A stretch of 44,105 nt of DNA from Candidatus Sumerlaeota bacterium (GCA_016931035.1 JAFGFN010000139.1:1-44105); one strand, 5' to 3'. Positions 14,961 through 24,636 are shown, numbered from the stretch's first letter. Made by a program: numbers and translations. The notes: generated by a model not told the origin, from the sequence alone.

Positions 14961-16799
14961 GTGGAAGACATACTCACGCGAATCAAAGACATCCCGGTCG
15001 TGTTCGACGGCGCGATGGGGACCATGATCTACTCCAGGGGCGTCTTCATCAACACCTGCTACGACGAACTCTGCCTGGTCAACCCTCAACTCATCCTGGA
15101 AATCCACCGCGAATACGTTCAGGCCGGAGCCGAGGCGATCGAGACGAACTCGTTCGGCGCCAACCGCATCAAGCTCGCCCCGCACGGTCTGGCCGATCGC
15201 GCCGTCGAGATCAACGAACGCGCCGCGCGCATCGCGCGCGACGCCGCGGGCGACTCTGTCTACGTCGCGGGGTCCGTCGGACCCTGTCTGCGGCCCGGCC
15301 AGGCGCTCGAATTCGAGCGCGAGCGGACGCTCGTGTCCGAGGCGTTCGAGGAGCAGATCCGCGCCTTGGTCGCCGGAGGCGTCGATCTGATCCTTCTCGA
15401 AACGTTCTTCGGACTCGACGAGCTCCGGATCGCCGCGCGCAACGCCCGGGCCTCGGGCCTGCCCGTCTTCGCGTCGTTCACCGTCGGACTCCACGGCGAG
15501 ACGGTCCTGGGCAACCGGATCGAGGACATGGTCGCCGCGCTCGACGCCGACGAAAACGTCGACGCGATCGGCATCAACTGCGGCATCGGTCCGGCTCCCG
15601 CCTACGACGCCCTGGAACGCGCGCTCCCTCTCACGCGCAAGCCCTTCATCGTCATGCCCAACGCCGGTCTGCCCCAGGAGGTGGACGGGCGCATGATCTA
15701 CATGACCAGCCCCGAGTACTTCACCGAGTACGCCAAGCGGTTCATCGAACTCGGCGTGAAAGGCGTGGGGGGATGCTGCGGCACGACGCCCGAACACATC
15801 CGCATGGCGGCGCGCGCTCTCGGAGGGATGAGCGGGGTGAAGAGGTATCTCGACGTCCGCACCTACACCCCCGAGGAAATTCAGGTGGAAGCCGTGGCGC
15901 CCGAGCGCAAGTCGCGCCTGGCGGCCAAGATGCTGCGCGGCGAAAAGGTCAGCTGCATCGAGATCGTTCCACCGCGCTCGACCGACCTTTCGCCGATGGT
16001 CGAGAAGGCCGCGCTTTGCCGCCGACACGGCGTCGACACGATAAACGTCCCCGACAGTCCGCGCGCCACCTCGCGCGTCTCGCCGATGATCGCCGCTATC
16101 GCCATTCAGGAACGCGCCGAAATCGAAGCCATCGTCCATTACTGCTGCCGCGACCGCAACCTGATCGGAATGCAGTCCGACCTCATCGGGGGCTACGCGG
16201 CGGGGCTCCACAACTTCCTGATCATCACGGGCGACCCGCCCAAGATCGGAGACTATCCCGACGCGACCGGCGTGTTCGACGTCGACTCGGTCGGCCTTGC
16301 GCGCGTGGTCTGGAACCTCAATCACGGCCGCGACATCGGCGGCAGCGTCCTCGACCCGCCCACCGGCCTCTTCGTCGGAGTCGGCGCCAATCCGTGCGCC
16401 GTCGAGATGCGGCGCGAGATGGAGCGCTTTCGCCGGAAAATCGACTCGGGCGCCGAGTTCGCCGTCACCCAACCCGTCTGGGACACCGACGCGCTCCTGC
16501 GGTTCCTCGACACGGTATCGGGCTTCGAGCGGCCAATCCCGATCGTCGCCGGCATTTGGCCCCTCGTCAGCTTCAAGAACGCCGAATTCCTCCATAACGA
16601 GGTGCCCGGCGTCACCGTGCCCGACGCCGTCATGGAACGCATGCGGCGATGCTCGACCAAGCAAGAAGGGACCGAGGAGGGGATCGCGATCGCCCGGGAG
16701 ATTGTGGCGCGGGTGGAATCGTGCGTCGCCGGTTTCCAGGTCAGCGCCCCCTTCGGCCGCGTCGAAACCGCGCTCCGGGTCCTCGGGAGAATCGACTAG
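14961..16799 (+). CDS. yitJ: Bifunctional homocysteine S-methyltransferase / methylenetetrahydrofolate reductase
   Basis: The 612-residue protein matches YitJ-type fusions. The N-terminal barrel (about 1-300) starts VFDGAMGTM and carries the zinc-thiolate ligands in GINCG and GGCCGT, as in cobalamin-type homocysteine methyltransferases. The C-terminal barrel (about 315-612) starts CIEIVPPR and has FLIITGDPPK and FAVTQPVWD, typical of FAD-dependent MTHFR. It would make 5-methyl-THF and pass methyl groups to homocysteine in methionine synthesis; no cobalamin domain is present in this chain. GTG 14961 has GGAGGGAGAG upstream and gives the canonical start. Confidence 0.92.
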   Translation: MEDILTRIKDIPVVFDGAMGTMIYSRGVFINTCYDELCLVNPQLILEIHREYVQAGAEAIETNSFGANRIKLAPHGLADRAVEINERAARIARDAAGDSVYVAGSVGPCLRPGQALEFERERTLVSEAFEEQIRALVAGGVDLILLETFFGLDELRIAARNARASGLPVFASFTVGLHGETVLGNRIEDMVAALDADENVDAIGINCGIGPAPAYDALERALPLTRKPFIVMPNAGLPQEVDGRMIYMTSPEYFTEYAKRFIELGVKGVGGCCGTTPEHIRMAARALGGMSGVKRYLDVRTYTPEEIQVEAVAPERKSRLAAKMLRGEKVSCIEIVPPRSTDLSPMVEKAALCRRHGVDTINVPDSPRATSRVSPMIAAIAIQERAEIEAIVHYCCRDRNLIGMQSDLIGGYAAGLHNFLIITGDPPKIGDYPDATGVFDVDSVGLARVVWNLNHGRDIGGSVLDPPTGLFVGVGANPCAVEMRREMERFRRKIDSGAEFAVTQPVWDTDALLRFLDTVSGFERPIPIVAGIWPLVSFKNAEFLHNEVPGVTVPDAVMERMRRCSTKQEGTEEGIAIAREIVARVESCVAGFQVSAPFGRVETALRVLGRID

Positions 16800-16846
16800 C
16801 CCGAGCTTCTCACAACGCCTCGTCTCAAACGGATATCGGGGATAAG

Positions 16847-16876
16847 ATCGAAATCGCTATCGGGATCGCTATCGAA
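16847..16876. repeat. Hexamer array (ATCGCT/ATCGAA)
   Basis: Five in-phase 6-bp units (ATCGAA, ATCGCT, ATCGGG, ATCGCT, ATCGAA) lie between the convergent methionine gene and pit. A reverse-complement echo follows at about 16890-16906 and could pair with it. Confidence 0.8.
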
Positions 16877-16969
16877 GAACCGGAGAGAACCGATCCCGAT
16901 AGCGACAAGAGCAGGCAGAGGCCGGAGTTGCGAACGCCTCAAGACTCATCGTGGTGGAATGCGGCGAAT

Positions 16970-18001
16970 CTAGAATTCGGGATGACAGAAAGCGATGGCC
17001 CAGAAGGTCAGAGCGGCGACGAACCCTGAGAGTGGAATAGTGAGAATCCACGCCCAAACGATGCGCCCGGCGATGCCCCATTTGACGCGCGAGAACTTCG
17101 TCGTCGAACCGACGCCGACTATGGCCCCCGTAATGGTGTGAGTCGTCGAGACGGGAATCCCCATGTGCGTGGCCATGAACAAAGTGATCGCACCCGCCGT
17201 CTCCGCGCAAAAGCCCCCGACGGGTTTGAGCTTCGTGATCCGCATCCCCATCGTCTTGACGATGCGCCACCCGCCGAAAGCCGTTCCGATCGCCATGGCC
17301 GCGTGGCAAGAGAGAATGATCCAAAGCGTCTCCGAAGAAGTCAGACTCAGCTCCAGATCGGGCCGGGCGTATCCCGCGGCCACGAGCAGAGCCACGATGA
17401 TACCCATCGTCTTCTGCGCGTCGTTCCCGCCATGCCCCAGCGAGTAAAGGGCCGCGGAGAGCAGCTGTCCTTTGCGGAACAAACAATCCACCGACGAGGG
17501 CTTCCAGGTGCGAAACACCCAGAAGACCCCCAGCATAATCGCCGCGCCAAGAAGCAAACCCATTATGGGAGCAAGCGGGATAAAGCCCGCCGCCATGCCG
17601 ACCTTACCCCAATGAACCACCTTCGCGCCTCCATACGCCATACCCGCGCCGACAAAACCGCCGATCAGGGCGTGAGACGAGCTGACGGGCAGGCCCCACC
17701 GCCAGGTCAATAGATCCCACACGATCGCCCCGATGAGCCCCGCCAGAACAACGTAAACGTACGCCGGCTCGGCATTGGTGACGTGGACGATCTTCGCGAT
17801 GGTGTCGGCAACCCTCGGGGCAAAAAAGAACATCGCTACGAAATTGAAGAACGCCGCCCAGAGCACCGCGTAGCGCGGACTCAGCACGCGGGTCGACACC
17901 ACCGTGGCAATCGAGTTCGCCGCATCGTGGAAACCGTTCACCACGTCGAACAGCAGCGCGACCGCGATGGTGAAGATAACGAGGAGAAGGATGGGGTCCA
18001 T
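16970..18001 (-). CDS. pit: PiT-family inorganic phosphate transporter
   Basis: This 343-residue polytopic protein imports phosphate by cation symport. It shows the duplicated PiT signature: GFHDAANSIATVVSTRVLSP (N-terminal half) and GHGGNDAQKTMGII (C-terminal half), with later GIPVSTTHTITGAIVG. About ten helices are visible. It starts four bases after the DUF47/PhoU-like gene ends, the standard pair in bacteria. The low-affinity Pit role and constitutive expression are known of the family; a pho box was not recognised here. Confidence 0.94.
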   Translation of the reverse strand: MDPILLLVIFTIAVALLFDVVNGFHDAANSIATVVSTRVLSPRYAVLWAAFFNFVAMFFFAPRVADTIAKIVHVTNAEPAYVYVVLAGLIGAIVWDLLTWRWGLPVSSSHALIGGFVGAGMAYGGAKVVHWGKVGMAAGFIPLAPIMGLLLGAAIMLGVFWVFRTWKPSSVDCLFRKGQLLSAALYSLGHGGNDAQKTMGIIVALLVAAGYARPDLELSLTSSETLWIILSCHAAMAIGTAFGGWRIVKTMGMRITKLKPVGGFCAETAGAITLFMATHMGIPVSTTHTITGAIVGVGSTTKFSRVKWGIAGRIVWAWILTIPLSGFVAALTFWAIAFCHPEF

Positions 18002-18005
18002 AGGG

Positions 18006-18635
18006 TCACGACGCCTCGAGAACGACGCCCTCGATGATGTTGGCCACCTCTTCGCACCGGTCGGTGGCCCCCTCGAGACGCTCGAAGATCTCCTTCCACT
18101 TGATCAGCGCGAGAGGATTGCCCGCCTCCTCCGCGAACAGCCTCGATATCGCCTTGCGCAACAGGGCGTCGCCGTCGTTCTCGCACTGGTGAACGGCGAT
18201 GCAGTGCGCGTTGACCGACTTGTCCTTGCTTAGATTTCTCATTCCCCGCACGGCCTGCTCGAGTTCGGTGCTGGCCTTGACGAGTACCTGGGCCAATTCG
18301 TTTGCCTCGGGCCGAAATTCTCCAATCTCGTAAAGCACGATCCGGGCCGCCGCCGCGTCCACCGCGTCCACGATGTCGTCCATTCGCTTGATCAGGCGGT
18401 GAATGGCATCGCGGTCGATCGGCGTGATGAACGTCTTATGCAACGCCTCGATGCACTCGTGGGTCACGTCGTCGGCGTCGTGCTCGATCTCCTTGATCCG
18501 CCCGATCCGCCAGACCAGGTCGTTGGCGTTGGAAGTCAGACTCTCGAACTCCTCGCACGCTTGAGTAGCCAGACGGATAAGGCGCTCGAAGTACGCGAAA
18601 AAATCCGTGGATGTGGGAAGAAAGCGTCGAAGCAT
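18006..18635 (-). CDS. DUF47 PhoU-like accessory protein
   Basis: The 209-residue protein is all-helical with the PhoU-like acidic motifs: KEIEHDADDVTHE (about residues 48-60) and IKRMDDIVDAVDAA (about 82-95). Another acidic stretch, CENDGDALLR, and ERLEGATDRCEEVAN near the C-terminus complete the metal-binding set. DUF47 proteins accompany Pit transporters and are thought to regulate them at the membrane. It is first in the pair; the Shine-Dalgarno lies in the loop of a perfect hairpin immediately before the start (see 18637-18659). Confidence 0.92.
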   Translation of the reverse strand: MLRRFLPTSTDFFAYFERLIRLATQACEEFESLTSNANDLVWRIGRIKEIEHDADDVTHECIEALHKTFITPIDRDAIHRLIKRMDDIVDAVDAAAARIVLYEIGEFRPEANELAQVLVKASTELEQAVRGMRNLSKDKSVNAHCIAVHQCENDGDALLRKAISRLFAEEAGNPLALIKWKEIFERLEGATDRCEEVANIIEGVVLEAS

Positions 18636-18636
18636 G

Positions 18637-18659
18637 ATCGTTCAACCTCCTTGAACGAT
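18637..18659 (-). promoter_or_regulatory. Hairpin presenting the Shine-Dalgarno of DUF47-pit
   Basis: On the minus strand ATCGTTCAA and TTGAACGAT form a perfect 9-bp stem around the loop GGAGG, one base upstream of the ATG at 18635. The loop is the ribosome-binding site (10 nt from the start). The element may present or occlude the site, or be a dyad operator. Confidence 0.7.
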
Positions 18660-18761
18660 GGTCCCGAGCACCCGCCAGCCTGGGCTCGGCCATAGCAAAC
18701 GAAACGGCAACAACAGGGAAGCGGACGCCGGACGAATAGTCAAGAACAAACAGGAATTGCC

Positions 18762-19829
18762 CTACTGCGGCGCGGAAGTCCCGTGGCCGCGAAGGGACGC
18801 GTTCAGCCTCGATACCGTATCGACGATCATCGCAAAAACCGGCGGAAACGCTTCGTAGTAGCCCCGCCATTCGTCCACGAAACCCAGAAAAAACGCGGCC
18901 ACGACGAGCGGGGGAAGGGTACAAAGGAAACCCGCCTTCAAAACGTACGCCTTCTCGCGCCACCCGAGCGCGACCAGCGTCGCGACAAGCAGGAACGGCA
19001 CCAGGAACACGAAAGGCCAGCCGTCCGCGAAGAAACCCGCGTTGTGGTCCATCAGATGGAATTCGAACGCGCTCCCGGGCGCCGACCGGAACTCCCACAT
19101 GAGCCACGCCCTGACGGCCGCATAAATGAGAACCTGCCCGCCGAGCATCCGCCAGGCCTCGCGAGACGAGCCGGACCGGCGCGCGCAAAGAAAACCGAAG
19201 GGGATCAGGAGGATCGCGGTCTCCTTGTTCAGACAACAGAAGGGAAAGAGGATAAGGAACTCTTTCCTTTTCCCGCTGGCCATCAGGTAGAACGACAACG
19301 CGAAGAGAAAGAGCTGAGGCGGGTCGTAGAGATACGAAATGTAGCGGAAGAACGGCGGCAGACAGAGCAGGGCGAGCAAGGCCAGCGCCAGGCGCGACGG
19401 CGTCGTCTCGCGCAATGGGACGGTTCGCAGAGTCATCTTCGCGGTGTAGTGGGCGAACAACACAAGGGAGAGAAGCATGAGAGCGCCGGCGACCAGATAC
19501 AGGTACGCGTCGACGGGTTTCCAGCGCAGGAACTGGAGCGCGATCTCGAGGTTCGGCCGGTTCTCGACGAAGCGTGTACACGCCTCCGACACCTCCGAGG
19601 GCGTCAGCGCCGCGACAATCAGGACCGTTCGCGGAAGCAGGAGCCTCTGGACGTACGGCTTGTGGGCCGTGCCCAGCACCATGTCGGTGAAGCGACTCCG
19701 ATCGTAGCTGTTGATCCCGGCGTGAAACTCGCCGTGTCGCACGAACACGAATAGGACGAACGTCCCGAACAAGACCAGGACGGCCCAGTAGCCAAACGCG
19801 GCGCATACGCTGGGGAACCGACGGTTCAT
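18762..19829 (-). CDS. Polytopic membrane protein, unknown function
   Basis: The 355-residue protein has about eight hydrophobic helices, beginning at residues 8-30. A KPYVQRLLLPRTV segment follows the first extracytoplasmic loop. This Pro-bracketed basic motif is common in uncharacterised membrane proteins from cell-surface glycan loci. An internal CLNKETAI lies in a mid-protein loop. It is downstream of pdxB on the same strand but separated by 108 bp that contain a 72-bp inverted-repeat element. No enzyme family can be assigned safely; a GT-C-type transferase is possible. Confidence 0.65.
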   Translation of the reverse strand: MNRRFPSVCAAFGYWAVLVLFGTFVLFVFVRHGEFHAGINSYDRSRFTDMVLGTAHKPYVQRLLLPRTVLIVAALTPSEVSEACTRFVENRPNLEIALQFLRWKPVDAYLYLVAGALMLLSLVLFAHYTAKMTLRTVPLRETTPSRLALALLALLCLPPFFRYISYLYDPPQLFLFALSFYLMASGKRKEFLILFPFCCLNKETAILLIPFGFLCARRSGSSREAWRMLGGQVLIYAAVRAWLMWEFRSAPGSAFEFHLMDHNAGFFADGWPFVFLVPFLLVATLVALGWREKAYVLKAGFLCTLPPLVVAAFFLGFVDEWRGYYEAFPPVFAMIVDTVSRLNASLRGHGTSAPQ

Positions 19830-19842
19830 CGCGGACTCTCTA

Positions 19843-19914
19843 GGCTCTGTCCAATAGTCGCTTGGAGATCTTCTCTTCGTTCGACTCCTTCGGAGCGATT
19901 ACTTGGACAGAGCC
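19843..19914. mobile_element. 72-bp MITE-like inverted-repeat element
   Basis: GGCTCTGTCCAA at 19843-19854 is perfectly inverted at 19903-19914; allowing one gap and one mismatch the arms extend to about 19 bp (ending in a shared TCGC). The 48 bases between the perfect arms have no ORF. It sits 13 bp upstream of the membrane-protein start. The arm sequence resembles terminal repeats of some IS5-type elements, from memory only; no clear target duplication is seen. Confidence 0.55.
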
Positions 19915-19937
19915 CCGTCTACGGGAATATAAGCGTG

Positions 19938-21107
19938 TTACCCGGACATGGCCCAGAGCGACTCGACTCGAAAACCGATCCCGCGCAAACGGGCGGCCAG
20001 ATCTTTGCTCCCGTTTCTCAGATGAACGGTCGTGAGCGAGAACTCGCGTCGGCGCGGATACTCGTTGCGCAAGCGGTCGAACGCCTTCCAGCGCGCGTCG
20101 GGATCGTCGACCCGCATCGCTTCGCGCATCGCGGCGTCGTCGCGTTTCACATCGTAGACGGCGTAGGCCGTCTCGCGCAGAACGTCTTCGTCCGAGCGGC
20201 CCGAGGCGTCGATTTCCAACACGGGGACGTCGGGCTCGGGAAGAAACGGCCTGGGGTCCCATCTGGCAACGACTCCGGTCCACTCGCAGAATTTCTCGTA
20301 GACTTGGCGCGTCGCGTTCACCTTGCCGTCGAACGAATAGCCCGCAATATGCGGCGTGGCGATCAAAACCTGGTCGACAAGATCGCGGTCCGCGCGCGGC
20401 TCGTTTTCCCACACGTCGAGCGCGGCGTCGGCGATCCGACCCTCGCGCAGGGCGGCCTTGAGGGCCGTTTCGTCCACCACCTCGCCTCGCGACGAGTTCA
20501 TGAAAATCGCGTCGCTTCGCATCCGAGCGAAGAACGCTTCGTCGATCATGTGGAACGTGGCGTCCTCGCCCTCGCGCGTGAGCGGAACGTGGACGGTGAT
20601 GTAGTCGGCCTCGAAAACCTCGTCGAGCGGACGATAGCGCGGGTCGCCGGTCCGCCGCGCCAGAGGCGGGTCGTTCTCGATCACCTTCATCCCGAGACCC
20701 TTCGCGCGCTTCACGACGCGCGACCCGACGTTGCCGCAGCCGACGACGCCGATCGTCTTGCCCTTGAGCGTCTTTCCCCCGCGTTCGGCGATCCAGAGGA
20801 GCGACGCCGTCAGATAGTCCCCGACCGAATCGGCGTTGCACCCCGGCGCGTTCGTATAGCGGATGCCCGTCTTCTTCAGCCACGCTTCGTCGTAATGGTC
20901 CATCCCGATCGTCGCGGTCCCGACGTACTTGACGGTCGTCCCCCTGAGGAGATCGGCGTTCACTTTGGTGACGGTGCGCCCGCAAAACGCGTGGGCGTTG
21001 CGCAGAACGCTCTTGTCGATTTCGCGTCCGGGAAGCGCGACCACCTCGCCCAGGGTCGAGAAAGCCTCCAGACCCAACACCACGTTCTTGTCGATCACGG
21101 TTCTCAT
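19938..21107 (-). CDS. pdxB: Erythronate-4-phosphate dehydrogenase PdxB
   Basis: PdxB oxidises 4-phosphoerythronate in DXP-dependent vitamin B6 synthesis. The 389-residue protein belongs to the D-2-hydroxyacid dehydrogenases. RTVTKVNADLL and VKYVGTATIGMDHYD are PdxB-specific signatures. The NAD Rossmann motif is TIGVVGCGNVGSRV. The catalytic Arg, Glu and His are in MNSSRGEVVD, VWENEP and ATPHIAG. The extra C-terminal segment of about 100 residues matches PdxB's dimerisation domain. GAGGAGGG precedes ATG 21107. It lies 51 bp downstream of cysS and is probably cotranscribed. Together with pdxJ it indicates the PdxB/PdxJ route. Confidence 0.92.
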   Translation of the reverse strand: MRTVIDKNVVLGLEAFSTLGEVVALPGREIDKSVLRNAHAFCGRTVTKVNADLLRGTTVKYVGTATIGMDHYDEAWLKKTGIRYTNAPGCNADSVGDYLTASLLWIAERGGKTLKGKTIGVVGCGNVGSRVVKRAKGLGMKVIENDPPLARRTGDPRYRPLDEVFEADYITVHVPLTREGEDATFHMIDEAFFARMRSDAIFMNSSRGEVVDETALKAALREGRIADAALDVWENEPRADRDLVDQVLIATPHIAGYSFDGKVNATRQVYEKFCEWTGVVARWDPRPFLPEPDVPVLEIDASGRSDEDVLRETAYAVYDVKRDDAAMREAMRVDDPDARWKAFDRLRNEYPRRREFSLTTVHLRNGSKDLAARLRGIGFRVESLWAMSG

Positions 21108-21158
21108 ATGCCCTCCTCAAAACACCCACGCCAACCGTCCGCCACGGCTCTCGTTGCT

Positions 21159-22580
21159 TCAACTATGCTTCGTCACCGTTGTTCCCTCGGCCGTGTCTTT
21201 GAGCGCGTACCCCATGTCGGCGAGCCGTTTCCGCAACGCGTCCGCCGTCGCCCAGTCCTTGGCTTTGCGCGCCGCGAGGCGCTCCTCGACGAGCGCCGCG
21301 ACCTGCTCGGGAATCTCCTCGCGGGGCGGTTCGTAATCCTCGAGCCCCAATCCTAACACGTTGTCGAAACGATACACCAGCGCGAGTTTCTCGGCCGCCG
21401 CGCGATCGCTTCGGAGCGTGTTCCAGACGACCGACATCGCGCGCGGGACGTTCAGGTCGTCGGCCAGATACGCCTGGAACTCGGCGAGCGCCGGATGATC
21501 GTCGCCCAACTCGGCCGCCGTCCCGCCCGTTTCCTTCCTCAGCGCGAGGACATTCTCGCGAAGACGCGAAAGCGCCGTCGCCGCGCCGTCGAGCGCGTCG
21601 TAGCTGAACCCGAGCTGCTGGCGATAGTGCGCCTGGAGGCAGAAGTAGCGAAGCGCGAGCGGATCGTACCCTCGTTCGACGAGCGTATCGACCGTGACGA
21701 AGCCACCCTTGGACTTCGACATCTTTTCCTCGCCCATGACGAGCCATTCGCCGTGGACCCAATAGCGCACCCACGGCTTCTTGCCTGTCGCGCCTTCGGC
21801 CTGGGCGATCTCGTTGGTGTGGTGAACGGGAACATGGTCGATGCCGCCGCAGTGGATGTCGAATTGCTCGCCCAGATACTTCATCGACATCGCGCTGCAC
21901 TCGATGTGCCACCCGGGGTAGCCCCGCCCCCAGGGCGAATCCCAAATCATTTCCTGGTTCTCGAACTTCGACTGCGTGAACCAAAGCGCGAAATCGTGCT
22001 CGTTGCGCTTGGCCTTGTCCACCTCGATGCGAGCCCCCGCTTGGAGGTTCTCCATGTCGAGCCCGGCCAGATCGCCGTAGCTGGGGAACTTCTCGATGTC
22101 GAAATACACGTTCCCGCCCGCGCGATACGCCAGCCCATTCGCTTCGAGACGCTCGACCTGCGCGATCATCTCGGGGATGTGCTCCGTCGCCTTGCACACC
22201 ACGTGGGGCCGCGCGATGTGGAGCATGTCGGCGTGGCGAAAGAACGCGTCGGTATAGAACTCGGCGATCTGGTGCGCCGTCTTCCCCTCGCGCCGCATGG
22301 CGACGATCATTTTGTCCTCGCCCTCGTCGGCGTCCGACGTCAGGTGGCCGACGTCGGTCACGTTCATCACGTGGCGGACCTCATAGCCCGCCATCTCGAG
22401 CGCGCGACGCAGAATGTCCTCGAACACGTAGGTCCGCATGTTGCCGATATGGGCGAAGTTGTAGACCGTCATGCCGCAGCAATACAGCCCCGCCCTGCCC
22501 GCCTCGCGAGGCACAAATTCCTCGATCTTCCGGCCCATGGTGTTGAAAAGCGAAATCTTCATCCGCAAGCGTCTCTCCAC
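21159..22580 (-). CDS. cysS: Cysteinyl-tRNA synthetase
   Basis: CysS charges tRNA-Cys. The protein (473 residues from 22580; 467 if translation starts at ATG 22562, giving [10 protein letters not shown]) has the class I HIGH-type motif NFAHIGNMR with the preceding zinc Cys in YCCGMTVY. The remaining zinc ligands are in HIECSAMS and [15 protein letters not shown], and KMSKSKG is intact. The C-terminal helical anticodon domain ends in a lysine-containing tail. Length is typical. The start at 22562 matches the family better; the annotated end includes six extra residues with weak support. Confidence 0.94.
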   Translation of the reverse strand: MERRLRMKISLFNTMGRKIEEFVPREAGRAGLYCCGMTVYNFAHIGNMRTYVFEDILRRALEMAGYEVRHVMNVTDVGHLTSDADEGEDKMIVAMRREGKTAHQIAEFYTDAFFRHADMLHIARPHVVCKATEHIPEMIAQVERLEANGLAYRAGGNVYFDIEKFPSYGDLAGLDMENLQAGARIEVDKAKRNEHDFALWFTQSKFENQEMIWDSPWGRGYPGWHIECSAMSMKYLGEQFDIHCGGIDHVPVHHTNEIAQAEGATGKKPWVRYWVHGEWLVMGEEKMSKSKGGFVTVDTLVERGYDPLALRYFCLQAHYRQQLGFSYDALDGAATALSRLRENVLALRKETGGTAAELGDDHPALAEFQAYLADDLNVPRAMSVVWNTLRSDRAAAEKLALVYRFDNVLGLGLEDYEPPREEIPEQVAALVEERLAARKAKDWATADALRKRLADMGYALKDTAEGTTVTKHS

Positions 22581-22708
22581 AAAAGATAGCGCCGCGATCC
22601 GTTCAAAACGCAGGGTCTAGTCCGCCCCACCCCTGCCGCACCGAGACGCGAGCCCCATATATCGGGCACAAGCCCCGCTTTTTCAAGCTCCAATCCGCTC
22701 CCGGCCCC

Positions 22709-22736
22709 AATCCGAAATCCCCAGTCCGCAATCCGC
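22709..22736. repeat. Heptamer array (AATCCGA/C)
   Basis: Four 7-bp units (AATCCGA, AATCCCC, AGTCCGC, AATCCGC) lie in the gap between cysS and the coiled-coil gene, matching the theme at 6502-6529. Confidence 0.85.
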
Positions 22737-22759
22737 AATTCCCCGCCCTTCCTTTTCCC

Positions 22760-22788
22760 TTGTCTTTCCCCCCTCGGAATCCTACAGT
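22760..22788 (+). promoter_or_regulatory. Candidate sigma-70-type promoter for the zapA-recA operon
   Basis: TTGTCT at 22760-22765 and TACAGT at 22783-22788 are separated by 17 bp, with four of six consensus matches each. It lies 82 bp upstream of the first gene. No LexA-type operator was recognised, although recA is downstream. Confidence 0.45.
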
Positions 22789-22869
22789 GGTTCAGCACTC
22801 TGGACGTGGTTCCGTTTCCCCAACAATCGTGTCGACCCCGCGGGTCGGCGTCAGTGGACGCAAAACCCG

Positions 22870-23160
22870 ATGCTGCTAGACAAATTGACCGAAATCGAGG
22901 ACAAGGTCGGGCGACTGATCCAAGAGCTCGACCGTCTGCGTCAAGAGAACGCCTCTTTGCGCAGCGCATCCGCCGCGGCGGGCGACAAGGCGCTCCAGGT
23001 CGACGCGCTCAGCGAGGAAAACGCCCAGCTGCGCCGCCGCGTCGAGGAGCTCGAGATCGAGGTCTCCGACGTAACCGAAAAAGAACAGGAAATCCGCGAG
23101 CGCCTTCGCACCATCATTCAGAAGATCGACGTGCTCGAAGGACTGCCCGAGAACGAGTGA
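22870..23160 (+). CDS. Short coiled-coil protein (ZapB-like)
   Basis: The 96-residue product is almost one continuous coiled coil with heptads of Leu/Ile/Val from MLLDKLTEIEDKV to the end and an acidic tail. Its size, composition and position immediately upstream of zapA suggest a ZapB-like partner of ZapA at the FtsZ ring. That inference rests mainly on context, since any small coiled coil looks similar. ATG 22870 has no strong Shine-Dalgarno. It is 37 bp from zapA. Confidence 0.65.
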   Translation: MLLDKLTEIEDKVGRLIQELDRLRQENASLRSASAAAGDKALQVDALSEENAQLRRRVEELEIEVSDVTEKEQEIRERLRTIIQKIDVLEGLPENE

Positions 23161-23197
23161 GCGGCGCGGCGTCCCCCCTGACCGGACCGAGGACAAG

Positions 23198-23536
23198 ATG
23201 GCCGAGACACCCCCCAAGACCAACCTGATCGATTTCACCATCTGCGGACAGAAGTTCCGCCTCCGCGCGACCGACGACGACGCTCGGCGCATCCGCAAAG
23301 TAGCGAGCGAGATCGAGCGTCTCGTGCACGAACGCCGCAGCGGAGGGGCGAACAGCGATTTTCGCGCCGCGCTCATGGTGGCCTACGAACTGGGCTTCGA
23401 CTACAACCGCCTCGCCGACGAGAACCGCCGCTTCAAGCAAGGCGCCGAAAAGGCCCTCGCCCCCGCCCAGGAGATCGCCGAACGCCTGATCGGGCGCATC
23501 GACAACGAACTCGACGCCGCACCCGGCGGCGAATAG
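23198..23536 (+). CDS. zapA: Cell division protein ZapA
   Basis: ZapA cross-links FtsZ filaments. The 112-residue protein has the ZapA beta-hairpin start ([19 protein letters not shown]), the [15 protein letters not shown] helix, a central [13 protein letters not shown] helix and a C-terminal coiled coil. Length is typical. It sits between the coiled-coil gene and recA with short gaps (37 and 35 bp), suggesting one transcript. Confidence 0.85.
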   Translation: MAETPPKTNLIDFTICGQKFRLRATDDDARRIRKVASEIERLVHERRSGGANSDFRAALMVAYELGFDYNRLADENRRFKQGAEKALAPAQEIAERLIGRIDNELDAAPGGE

Positions 23537-23571
23537 ATCATCGAACTTCTTCCCTAAGGAGAACCCAGACC

Positions 23572-24636
23572 GTGGCCAAATCCAAGACCCCCGACCGTTC
23601 GGACAAACCCGCCGAGACCGGCGACCGCCAAAAAGCCCTCGAACTCGCCATGACCCGAATCGAACGCGACTTCGGCAAAGGCGCCATCATGCGGTTCTCC
23701 GAACGCACCGTCGTCGACACCCCGGTCATCCCGACCGGCGCGCTCTCGCTCGACGTCGCCCTCGGGGTCGGCGGCTACCCCCGCGGCCGCATCATCGAGA
23801 TCTTCGGCCCCGAATCCTCGGGCAAGACCACCCTGGCGCTCCACGCCGTCGCCAGCGCCCAGAAGGCCAAAGGCACCGCCGCCTTCATCGACGCCGAACA
23901 CGCCATGGACCCCACCTACGCCCAGGCGCTTGGCGTCGACCTCGACGAACTCCTCATCTCGCAACCCGACTCGGGCGAACAAGCCCTCTCGATCGCCGAG
24001 ATCCTCATCAACTCCAACGCCGTCGACGTCATCGTCATCGACAGTGTCGCCGCCCTCGTCCCCCGCGCCGAAATCGAAGGCGAAATGGGCGACTCGCTCC
24101 CCGGCCTCCAGGCCCGCCTCATGTCGCAGGCCATGCGCAAACTCACCGCCGCCATCTCGCGCTCCAAGACCACCATGATCTTCATCAACCAGATCCGCGA
24201 AAAGATCGGCGTCATGTTCGGCAGTCCCGAGACCACCACCGGCGGCCGCGCCCTCAAGTTCTACTCGACCATCCGCGTCGACGTCCGCCGCATCGGCGCC
24301 ATCAAGGACGCCTCGGGCCACACCGGCAATCGCACCCGCGCCCGCGTGGTGAAGAACAAGGTCGCCCCGCCCTTCCGCGAGACCGAGTTCGACATCATGT
24401 TCGGCAAAGGCATCTCCTTCGAAGGCGACCTCCTCGACCTCGCCGAGGTCAACAAAATCGTCCAGAAGAGCGGCGCCTGGTACTCGCTCGACGGCGAGCG
24501 CCTCGGCCAGGGACGCGAAAGCTGCAAATCCGTCCTTGTCGACAACCCCGACCTCGCCAAGTCCCTCGAAACCAAACTCCGCGCCCTCCTTCTCCCACCC
24601 AAGGAGAAGGCGAAGGAAGGAGTGCAAGCGGGATAG
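23572..24636 (+). CDS. recA: Recombinase RecA
   Basis: RecA forms filaments on single-stranded DNA for strand exchange and SOS induction. The 354-residue protein starts at GTG 23572 behind TAAGGAGA. Walker A is GPESSGKT (residues 79-86). [25 protein letters not shown] and the L2-region [13 protein letters not shown] are intact, and the C-terminal domain ends in a short Lys/Glu tail. Recombinase signature [14 protein letters not shown] is present. It is the third gene after the coiled coil and zapA; no separate SOS box is evident. An AT-richer island begins right after its stop. Confidence 0.98.
   Translation: MAKSKTPDRSDKPAETGDRQKALELAMTRIERDFGKGAIMRFSERTVVDTPVIPTGALSLDVALGVGGYPRGRIIEIFGPESSGKTTLALHAVASAQKAKGTAAFIDAEHAMDPTYAQALGVDLDELLISQPDSGEQALSIAEILINSNAVDVIVIDSVAALVPRAEIEGEMGDSLPGLQARLMSQAMRKLTAAISRSKTTMIFINQIREKIGVMFGSPETTTGGRALKFYSTIRVDVRRIGAIKDASGHTGNRTRARVVKNKVAPPFRETEFDIMFGKGISFEGDLLDLAEVNKIVQKSGAWYSLDGERLGQGRESCKSVLVDNPDLAKSLETKLRALLLPPKEKAKEGVQAG

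Noticed and set aside
23537-23571. LexA/SOS box before recA
   Set aside because: The 35-bp gap holds only a ribosome site, and no CTG-N10-CAG or GAAC-N4-GTTC dyad was found there or before the coiled-coil gene.
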